In this document: piece by piece, positions 1 through 5,767 of the stretch
Layout of the letters: each line of letters starts with the position of its first letter
How positions within the stretch are numbered: the first letter of the stretch is position 1
Assembly: GCA_017965685.1 (NCBI GenBank)
Contig: JAGCPM010000105.1
Span: forward strand, 1 to 6,570
Direction: 5' to 3'
Source: Kiritimatiellia bacterium
Lineage (GTDB): Bacteria > Verrucomicrobiota > Kiritimatiellia > RFP12 > UBA1067
Length of the DNA: 6,570 nucleotides
The notes under the pieces: model-generated
Seen by the model: the letters and a program-made list of their open reading frames with translations, nothing else
Told to the model about the DNA's origin: nothing
Databases searched by the model: none
Made by a program: the position numbers and the translations under genes

Positions 1-53
1 AGCGTCTTGCCATAGTAGTCCGTCACCTTCACGCGGAGCCGTCCTTTGACCGC
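1..53 (-). other. In-frame coding-like continuation beyond the TAG of the unknown secreted gene
   Basis: Directly after the TAG at 54-56 the same minus-strand frame reads AVKGRLRVKVTDYYGKT with no stop to the window edge. The codons keep mostly G or C third bases (about 13 of 17), and the peptide resembles a beta-strand, G-turn, beta-strand pattern (GRLRVKVTDYYGK). It continues naturally from VAVTLKSYLG before the stop. It would fit one larger domain if the TAG were a sense codon such as CAG. The short length prevents a firm call. Confidence 0.5.
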
Positions 54-527
54 CTAACCAAGATAACTCTTGAGCGTCACGGCCACGTTTGACGCGCCGA
101 AATCGGCTTCCGCGGCGAAAGCGACTTCCGGGTCGAGCGCCATGTTCGTGAATACACGCTGCGGCGCGTAGTCGAGCGGCTTTTCGGCAAGGGTTATCCT
201 CGTCCACGGAGTCTGTTTGTCGACACGGAACGCCTCGCCCGGTTTGACTTCCACCGGACGCGACTCGAGCGTCATCAGCTCTTTGCCGTTGTCGTCCATC
301 CACGGCCCGCCGCGCACGAACTCGATACGCCGGCCCTCGTGCCACACCTTGGCGCGGGTGGTCGCGTCGTCGCCCGAAAATCCTTCAAGCCTCACATAAT
401 ACGACCCCGGCTTGACGCCGTCCGTCGTCAATAGCCCGTCCTTCGCAGCGCTTCGTTCGAGCGTCCAATCCGCCTGCGCAGTGCATGCCGCGGCGATGCA
501 GACGAGAGATGCGATTACTTTGTGCAT
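54..527 (-). CDS. Secreted protein of unknown family, ended by TAG in a possibly longer frame
   Basis: I do not recognise this family. The 157-residue product begins with a clear signal peptide (MHKVIASLVCIAAACTAQA) with an AQA/DW cleavage site after residue 19. The start at 527 is set by a strong GGAAGGAG Shine-Dalgarno and overlaps the GH127 stop by 13 bases, which suggests translational coupling. The mature part alternates short hydrophobic and charged stretches (GSYYVRLEGF, RIEFVRGG, AFRVDKQTPWTRITL), consistent with a beta-sandwich, and shows no catalytic motif I know. The last visible strand, FGASNVAVTLKSYLG, runs into a TAG stop at 54-56. Past it the same frame stays open and reads like the next strands of the same domain. 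The gene could therefore be the front part of a larger exported protein cut by a nonsense codon, a sequencing error, or a short protein with chance open sequence behind it. By position, a role in handling plant polysaccharide is likely but unproven. Confidence 0.7.
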   Translation of the reverse strand: MHKVIASLVCIAAACTAQADWTLERSAAKDGLLTTDGVKPGSYYVRLEGFSGDDATTRAKVWHEGRRIEFVRGGPWMDDNGKELMTLESRPVEVKPGEAFRVDKQTPWTRITLAEKPLDYAPQRVFTNMALDPEVAFAAEADFGASNVAVTLKSYLG

Positions 528-2449
528 GGCTTGTCTCCTTCCTTGCGATTTTCGCCTGTAAACAATTTATCGGACTTTGCCAGCGAGGGGTCGAGCAGGC
601 GGAAGTACGTCGCAACCGCCTCGCAGTCCGGAAATTCGGTAAGAAGAATCGTGCTGCCGTTGCCGTCCGTCACTCCCACGGCGTGGCCGGTCGTGGATGC
701 GCGGACTTCAAGCGCAGTGCCGCCTGGACGGACGGTATCGTCGCGCACCACCTTTGCGGAGGTTGCGTCCACGACCATCTCGCCGCAGATGTCGGCAGGA
801 TCCTTCGAGAAAAACGCGCGTAAGTCAGCCGCCTTCTGCTCCTCCGCCGTAAGCATGTGGCTTGCGCCGTCGATGACGGATGACGGATTGCCGCCGCCGT
901 TCCGCACGGTATTCAGCGCATAGAGTACAGGCCCGCGCATAAATGCGGCGCGACCCGTTTGCCGCTGCCGTCCGGCAATGGCCTCGACTTTCATCGGAAG
1001 ATCGAGGACAACCTTCGCGCCGCGCTTCCATTCGCGGCGGATCGTGGCGATCGTCCCGGGCACGACATCGACCTTATCCCCGTCCACCGTGAGCGAAGGG
1101 TGTTCGCACCAGCCGGGAATGCGCAGATGAAAAGCGAACTCGCCGGGCTTCTCGGGATTCAGCGTGAACTCGATCCTGCCGACCGTGGGATAGTCCGTAC
1201 GTTCCTCAACGCGCACCTTCAATCCTTCCAGCTCCGTCACCAGGTCGCATTCCGAATAAAGATTGGCGAACAGCCTGTCGCCGGACTTGTAGAAAAGGTA
1301 CTCGGGGAGTTCCGCCATGATGCGGCGGAAGTTGTTCGGGCAGCAGTAGGTGTCGCTCGGGTAGTAGACGCGCTCGCCTTCGAGCGGAATGTAGTAGCGC
1401 ACCTTGCGCCCGTCCTTGGACTGCGCCCCGAAAAGCGAGTTGTACATCGTGCGCTCGAGCGCGTCGCCCCAGCGGGCGGACGGCTCATCCGAGCACTGCA
1501 CCAGCAGATCCCAAAGACGCATCTGGAACGCCGTGGAGCACGTCTCGCCTATTCCCGTACGCGCGGACTGGTCGTCCGTCCAGCATTCCCAGAGGCCGCA
1601 CGCGCCCGAGACAAGTGTGCCGTCGCCATCAAGCATGAACGCGGCGGCTTCGTCGGCGACGCGGCGCAGGGCCGGCGTAGGACGGCTCTGGAACTCGAGC
1701 TGGACGATCGCCTGATAGAGATGTGTGGCGCTGTGTCCGTAAAGGCCGTGGGCGCGGCCGATTGTCACAGGCGCGTACCACTTGTCAAGCCCGCGCTCGC
1801 GCGTGCAGAAGTCGAGATAGCGGCGGTTGCCCGTCTCGCGGTACAGCATCTCCATTCCCCAGCAAAGTCCCACTGCGGCCGCCGTTCCTGATATGTAAGC
1901 GTCTTCCCAGCCCTCCGGCATCGTGTGCCAGTTGCGGATGATGTAGTCCGCCGCGCGCTCTGCGGCGGCAAGGGATCGCTTCTCTCCGAAGTAATGGTGG
2001 TCTGTCGCAAGACCGAGGATGATGAATCCCGTCTCGGCAAGATCCCAATAGCCCCACAGCCGCGAATCCTCCCTGAGGCATCCAATGTAGCCGTCGGCGT
2101 CTTGCGTCTTCAGGAGCTCGTCGACGACATAATTCTTGAGTCTCAGCACTTCCGGGTCCCCCGTATAGGCTGCGAACCGCGCGGCGTATTCGATCAACTT
2201 GCCCGTGCCGACGGAATCGCCGCCCAGCTTTTTCGCGCGGAAATGGTTGAGGAACTGGTTCTCAAGCTCTATCTTGAGGAGATTGCCGTAAATGGTCAGG
2301 TCAATCCTGCGGCCGATTTCGCCACGCACCTTGATTTCACGCAGATCGATCTTCCGCCAATTGTGCGCACAATCCGGAGCCTGCGCGCCTGCCGCGTACG
2401 CTACCGCCGCCGACATCGCACAGACAAATGCAAGCAGTTTCCAGTTCAT
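515..2449 (-). CDS. Secreted GH127 (DUF1680) beta-L-arabinofuranosidase-type enzyme
   Basis: This is a predicted retaining glycosidase of the zinc-thiolate type that removes beta-L-arabinofuranosyl or related residues from plant polysaccharide or glycoprotein side chains. The 644-residue length is close to Bifidobacterium HypBA1 (about 658). Residues 1-23 are a signal peptide (MNWKLLAFVCAMSAAVAYAAG). An (alpha/alpha)6 barrel follows to about 390, then beta-sandwich domains (GRAAFMRGPVLYAL at 499-512; LTEFPDCEAVATYFRL at 603-618). The zinc/cysteine site is complete: E302 and C304 in GETCS, and the CC pair C369-C370 in YCCPNN. These correspond to HypBA1 E338, C340, C417 and C418, with C418 as the nucleophile. 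E288 in LWECW is the likely counterpart of the acid/base Glu322. The start at 2449 follows a GAAAGGTG Shine-Dalgarno and lies 30 bases after the GH43 stop. The stop is TAA, 13 bases inside the next gene. GH146, which shares the fold and site, is the main alternative assignment. Confidence 0.9.
   Translation of the reverse strand: MNWKLLAFVCAMSAAVAYAAGAQAPDCAHNWRKIDLREIKVRGEIGRRIDLTIYGNLLKIELENQFLNHFRAKKLGGDSVGTGKLIEYAARFAAYTGDPEVLRLKNYVVDELLKTQDADGYIGCLREDSRLWGYWDLAETGFIILGLATDHHYFGEKRSLAAAERAADYIIRNWHTMPEGWEDAYISGTAAAVGLCWGMEMLYRETGNRRYLDFCTRERGLDKWYAPVTIGRAHGLYGHSATHLYQAIVQLEFQSRPTPALRRVADEAAAFMLDGDGTLVSGACGLWECWTDDQSARTGIGETCSTAFQMRLWDLLVQCSDEPSARWGDALERTMYNSLFGAQSKDGRKVRYYIPLEGERVYYPSDTYCCPNNFRRIMAELPEYLFYKSGDRLFANLYSECDLVTELEGLKVRVEERTDYPTVGRIEFTLNPEKPGEFAFHLRIPGWCEHPSLTVDGDKVDVVPGTIATIRREWKRGAKVVLDLPMKVEAIAGRQRQTGRAAFMRGPVLYALNTVRNGGGNPSSVIDGASHMLTAEEQKAADLRAFFSKDPADICGEMVVDATSAKVVRDDTVRPGGTALEVRASTTGHAVGVTDGNGSTILLTEFPDCEAVATYFRLLDPSLAKSDKLFTGENRKEGDKPCTK
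535..542 (-). promoter_or_regulatory. Strong ribosome binding site of the unknown secreted gene
   Basis: The minus strand reads GGAAGGAG seven bases before the ATG at 527. It lies inside the last codons of the GH127 gene and fixes the start of the downstream gene. Confidence 0.75.
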
Positions 2450-2457
2450 GTTGTTTG

Positions 2458-2465
2458 CACCTTTC
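2458..2465 (-). promoter_or_regulatory. Ribosome binding site of the GH127 gene
   Basis: The minus strand reads GAAAGGTG eight bases before the ATG at 2449, within the 30-base gap after the GH43 stop. It supports the chosen start, which also gives a complete signal peptide. Confidence 0.6.
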
Positions 2466-2479
2466 GTTTCAATCTTCCG

Positions 2480-3988
2480 TCAATCGCCAAAGACCGTGAA
2501 CTCCACGAGCCCTGGAGTGATGCCGGGCGGAGCGGAAAGAACGACAAGCCTCACGGCGTCGGCCTTGGCCTCTAGCGCTTCGCGGTAGTCCACCATGAGA
2601 TCTACGTCGTTCTTGGAGGCATCAAGCCACGTCCACCATTCACCGTTCGAGCGGTACTCCACGCGGTAGCGGTAGGGGCCGGGCCTCACGCCGCGGTTCG
2701 TGTCGAGCCCGAGGTCCCGCCAAATGACGCGGAAGGAACGGATGGTGCGTTCTCCAGGGACCTCGAATACGGTCTTCGACGGCAGTCCTTCAACCGCCGA
2801 CCACGTCTTGAGACTGCCGTCCGTCGCCTCAGGCCTCGCGGACTTGAGCGGTATCGCCTTCCATCCCGTATCGCCCTTCCTGCCGCTGGACGGCAGCCAC
2901 TGCGGCGTCTCGGTCGCCTTCCCGACGACGATGTCGCCGTCCGGCTCGAAAAAGAGCCGGTCCTGCGCCAGAAGCCGCTCGAAACCATGGTACGCGCAAA
3001 CGACCACGCAGCTGTTGATCCACCAGTCGCCGTTCCTGTCGCACCAGATCGAGCCGTGGCCTGTTCCCGTGACAAGGCCCTTCTCCGTCATGAAGAACGG
3101 ATTCTTCTTCTGCGGGACGAACGGCCCGAGCGGACCCGGACCTTTCATCGCGCACCAGCAGTAGCGCGAATCCTCCGTTCCGTAGGTCGCATACGTGAGG
3201 TAGTACATGCCGTCGCGCTTGAACACCCACGCGCCTTCGATGAGGTTGACGAGCCACGGATACTTCTCCCTGTCGAATTCGACGAGGCAGACTGCCGAGC
3301 CGGGGACTAAAGCGCGACGTGGATCGGCAGGATCCAGCTCCACGCCCCAGACGGACTTCGGCTTGGCGCAGCATCCCCAGTAGAGATAGAGCCGGTCGCC
3401 GTCCACGAAGAGCGCGGGATCCAGCGTCTGCGGCATCTGCGGGTCGGACGAAAACGACTTGAGATCGAAAGCTCCCAGCGTTCTGAAAGGCCCGGTCGGC
3501 GAATCTGCGACGCTCAGCGGCCCGCCAGATGTGCAGAGGTAGTATTTGCCGCGGAACTTCGCGACGGCGGGCGCGTAGCCGGCCTCCTCCTGAACGGGAA
3601 CGTGATGCCACGTCCCGCCGAAGTCCTCGCTTGTCCACATGAGTCCGGCGCTCGAATAGAGATACCACGTGTCGCCCTCCGCCAACACGACCGGATCGGC
3701 GAGTTCGCGGTACTGGCGCACCTCAGAGAGGTTGCACGCGGCCCTCGCCCAGCAGTCGCGCATCCAGCCGCTTTCTGGAATCACATCGCCGTTTCGCGCG
3801 TCGCGGCAAAGGACGCCGACGGGCGTGTCCGGGATGGGCATCGGATTGCAAAATGTCTCCGCCGCTGTCGCGGCGAATGTTGCCAGTGTTGCCAGTGTTG
3901 CCAATACCAATTTCCAATGGAGCCTAAAATCCAAATTGGATATTGGCAATTGGATCTGGCAACATTTCCTCATTGGCAACACTTTCAT
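2480..3988 (-). CDS. Secreted GH43 glycosidase with C-terminal F5/8C-like module
   Basis: This is a predicted inverting glycosidase of family GH43 (beta-xylosidase, alpha-L-arabinofuranosidase or both), acting outside the cytoplasm. I chose the ATG at 3988 (502 residues) because it overlaps the GH120 stop as ATGA; the frame is open to an ATG at 4003, and 3973 is another option. The leader has a long polar n-region, then a hydrophobic stretch at about 27-43 containing LATLATLAT, with likely cleavage before ETFCNP. The five-bladed propeller spans about 90-360. The three family acids are visible: base D98 (ELADPVV), pKa-modulating D190 (TLDPALF) and acid E251 (LIEGAWV), plus H311 in GTGHGS, the usual central histidine. 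Residues about 390-502 form a beta-sandwich ending ADAVRLVVLS...VEFTVFG, typical of discoidin/CBM32-like modules. About 50 extra residues precede the first blade. The whole leader is encoded in a low-GC palindromic repeat. The exact GH43 subfamily and sugar specificity cannot be read by eye. Confidence 0.87.
   Translation of the reverse strand: MKVLPMRKCCQIQLPISNLDFRLHWKLVLATLATLATFAATAAETFCNPMPIPDTPVGVLCRDARNGDVIPESGWMRDCWARAACNLSEVRQYRELADPVVLAEGDTWYLYSSAGLMWTSEDFGGTWHHVPVQEEAGYAPAVAKFRGKYYLCTSGGPLSVADSPTGPFRTLGAFDLKSFSSDPQMPQTLDPALFVDGDRLYLYWGCCAKPKSVWGVELDPADPRRALVPGSAVCLVEFDREKYPWLVNLIEGAWVFKRDGMYYLTYATYGTEDSRYCWCAMKGPGPLGPFVPQKKNPFFMTEKGLVTGTGHGSIWCDRNGDWWINSCVVVCAYHGFERLLAQDRLFFEPDGDIVVGKATETPQWLPSSGRKGDTGWKAIPLKSARPEATDGSLKTWSAVEGLPSKTVFEVPGERTIRSFRVIWRDLGLDTNRGVRPGPYRYRVEYRSNGEWWTWLDASKNDVDLMVDYREALEAKADAVRLVVLSAPPGITPGLVEFTVFGD
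3876..3985. repeat. Low-GC imperfect palindromic repeat at the GH120/GH43 junction
   Basis: The arms pair in order around a spacer near 3914-3932: AATGTTGCCAG (3876-3886) with CTGGCAACATT (3956-3966); TTGCCAATA (3898-3906) with TATTGGCAA (3941-3949); and CCAATTT (3907-3913) with AAATTGG (3933-3939). A further outer TGGCAACA copy lies at 3974-3981. The 100 bases 3901-4000 contain 40% G+C by count, far below the flanks. The element covers about the first 37 codons of the GH43 gene and ends at the GH120 stop. It resembles a REP/MITE-like palindromic unit, but whether it recurs elsewhere in the genome cannot be seen. Confidence 0.72.
3878..3904. repeat. Three tandem copies of a 9-bp unit encoding Leu-Ala-Thr
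   Basis: TGTTGCCAG occurs at 3878-3886 and 3887-3895, and as TGTTGCCAA at 3896-3904 on the plus strand. On the coding strand it yields LATLATLAT, the core of the GH43 signal peptide hydrophobic segment. Because the unit is a multiple of three, copy number change would lengthen or shorten the hydrophobic core without a frameshift. Confidence 0.85.
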
Positions 3989-5733
3989 ATTCTCATCCCC
4001 CATTCAGGAATTGCAAGTTTGGCATCGGGCAGGGGGAAGTCCTCCCCCGTGAAGAGGCCAGTCCCGAGGCGTCCGGCGCCGACGGGCTTGAAGTCCGGAC
4101 GCGGCAAGGATGGCGGCGGGGCGATGCCGACGTCGCCGGTTGGCGCGTTGATCCCCCAGTATTCGCGCGGGACGAGGAAGTTGTCTTCGCAGCGGCACGG
4201 ATCCGCCGCAAGGTCCGGAAAACGCGGCACCTCCGACAAAATGTTGTTGATGAAGACGAGATTCGTCGGTACGCAGTCAGCGTAGAGTTCCTTGATGCGC
4301 GTCGAGTGCGGATGAAAGACAGGCGTCTTCCGATAGCCCAGACTCGCGTCGTCATCGCACGCGAGCGAGCCGAAGATGCGGTTGCCGACAAGCGCGATGT
4401 TGTTGGAGCCCTTGAAGTGGATGGCCTTCTCGGAGAGGAAATCGTTTCCTTCGAGGAGGTTCGGCCCGTGGACGACTTCGAGGTAGAGGTCGTGCTGGTC
4501 GTTATTCCAGAAAACGTTTCCGGAAAGCCGCGTCCCCTGCGCCATCCAGTCGAGCCATACTGCGAAGCATCCGTTGTCGTGGATGCGGTTGCGTCGTATT
4601 GTCATCCCGACGGCCGCGTGTATCTTAATTCCCGCCATCTCGTATCCGGCGAATTTCTGCTTCCAGTAACAGCGCGAGATGTCGCAGTCCTCGATTGTCG
4701 ACCAGACCGCGCCGAAACCGCCGCAGATGCCGGCCTGTCCGCAGTCGGAGATGCGGCAGCGACGGACCGTGTGGTGGCCTATTTCCGAAAGGTCGCGCTC
4801 CGAGAGGCGCTTGCCCCAGAGAGAAAAGCTCTGCTTCGGATCGTTCCAGAAGGAGTCGAAATCGTTGGCGCACTTGCCAAGCGTAAGCCCTGCACAGCAT
4901 GAGCCGGAGATTTCGCAGTCCTCGATAGTCCAGCCGCGGCTCCAGTTCGTCCCGACGACGCCGGGCTGCTCGCCGCGCGGATGCGCCCATGTCGGGGCGG
5001 CGTCGCGGAAAACAATGCCCTTTAGCGTAATGTAGTCGCGACGCGGCGCGAGCGGATAGAAGCAGCATGGCCGCACGGCGAGTTCGGGCACGACGACGTT
5101 CGGGTCGTGCTCGAATGCGGCGACTATCAAGCCCGAGACGCGGCCCGGAATCAGCGCGGCAGTCCCCTTTTCAAGATGCGGAACGCCATGGTCGGGCGGC
5201 GCAAGGATCTCCGCGCCGACGAGGTCCAGCGGCTTCCCGCGCTGGATGAGGCGCGTGCGGAAGTGGTTCATGTCCTTCGGCAGGAACCACGCGCCCTCGA
5301 TGAAGTCCGTGAAAGGATTTACGCCGCCGAAGGAATCGTAGGAAACATGCGCCTCCCAGAGTCCGTCGGGGCGTATCGTCCAGCCGCGCACCTCGTCCGC
5401 ACCCGTCACGACGACGCACTCGCCCTTGGCCGAACGGTAGGTGATGGGCGCACCTTCGCGTCCGGCATTTGCGGGCTTCACCCACTCGCGGTAGACGCCT
5501 GCGCGTATCGTCACCGTATCGCCGGCCTGCGCAACCGCCGCCGCGCGGTTTATCGTCCGCCACGGACAATCCTCCGATCCTTCCGACGCGTCGTCTCCGT
5601 CCGGCGAGACGAAAAACTCACGCACGGCGGAAGCGTCTTCGTGGAACCCGATTTCAGCAGAACGACCGAACGTAGCCCACGACATCGACGCCGCCAGCAG
5701 GCAAGCAGGCATTGAAAGCCGCCACCATGACAT
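3985..5733 (-). CDS. Secreted GH120-type beta-xylosidase (parallel beta-helix)
   Basis: This is a predicted exo-acting beta-xylosidase that releases xylose from xylo-oligosaccharides. The 582-residue product starts at the ATG at 5733. The frame is open to an ATG at 5853, but that would overlap the isomerase gene by 86 bases and place 40 basic residues before the signal peptide; 5712 is an alternative start. Residues 1-25 form a signal peptide with hydrophobic core ACLLAASMSWA. A DUF1565-like entry (FFVSPDGDD, then YREWVKP near 81) leads into a right-handed beta-helix. From memory, several blocks match Thermoanaerobacterium saccharolyticum XylC: CFYP (224), NWSRGW (263), AGIKIHAA (367), LDWMAQGTR (394) and LEVVHGP (418). 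D395 and E419 correspond to the XylC nucleophile D382 and acid/base E405 (24 apart here, 23 there). The mature protein has 18 cysteines, many in helix turns. The stop overlaps the GH43 start as ATGA. A generic beta-helix lyase is the main alternative, but the catalytic pair argues for GH120. Confidence 0.85.
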   Translation of the reverse strand: MSWWRLSMPACLLAASMSWATFGRSAEIGFHEDASAVREFFVSPDGDDASEGSEDCPWRTINRAAAVAQAGDTVTIRAGVYREWVKPANAGREGAPITYRSAKGECVVVTGADEVRGWTIRPDGLWEAHVSYDSFGGVNPFTDFIEGAWFLPKDMNHFRTRLIQRGKPLDLVGAEILAPPDHGVPHLEKGTAALIPGRVSGLIVAAFEHDPNVVVPELAVRPCCFYPLAPRRDYITLKGIVFRDAAPTWAHPRGEQPGVVGTNWSRGWTIEDCEISGSCCAGLTLGKCANDFDSFWNDPKQSFSLWGKRLSERDLSEIGHHTVRRCRISDCGQAGICGGFGAVWSTIEDCDISRCYWKQKFAGYEMAGIKIHAAVGMTIRRNRIHDNGCFAVWLDWMAQGTRLSGNVFWNNDQHDLYLEVVHGPNLLEGNDFLSEKAIHFKGSNNIALVGNRIFGSLACDDDASLGYRKTPVFHPHSTRIKELYADCVPTNLVFINNILSEVPRFPDLAADPCRCEDNFLVPREYWGINAPTGDVGIAPPPSLPRPDFKPVGAGRLGTGLFTGEDFPLPDAKLAIPEWGMRI

Positions 5734-5767
5734 CTTGACTGGTCTCACTTTCACGACCTTGACCCCA

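Noticed and set aside
959..1891. 310-codon open frame on the plus strand
   Set aside because: It is antisense to the GH127 gene, whose zinc-cysteine motifs are intact. GC-rich third positions create long open antisense frames, and the peptide is Arg/Ala/Val-rich without a recognisable domain.
2829..3668. 279-codon minus-strand frame inside the GH43 gene
   Set aside because: It is a different frame from the GH43 catalytic residues, Arg-rich and without a domain; it is a compositional shadow.
3876..3966. Rho-independent terminator or CRISPR repeat
   Set aside because: The palindrome has no T-run after it, sits over a start codon inside coding sequence, and its tandem units are 9 bp with no spacers.
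3943..4902. 319-codon open frame on the plus strand
   Set aside because: It is antisense to the GH120 gene including the catalytic region. It shows no domain and begins within the palindromic repeat.
5734..5767. Terminator or promoter between the isomerase and GH120 genes
   Set aside because: The 34 bases contain only a 4-bp GGTC/GACC stem and no T-run or convincing -35/-10 pair.
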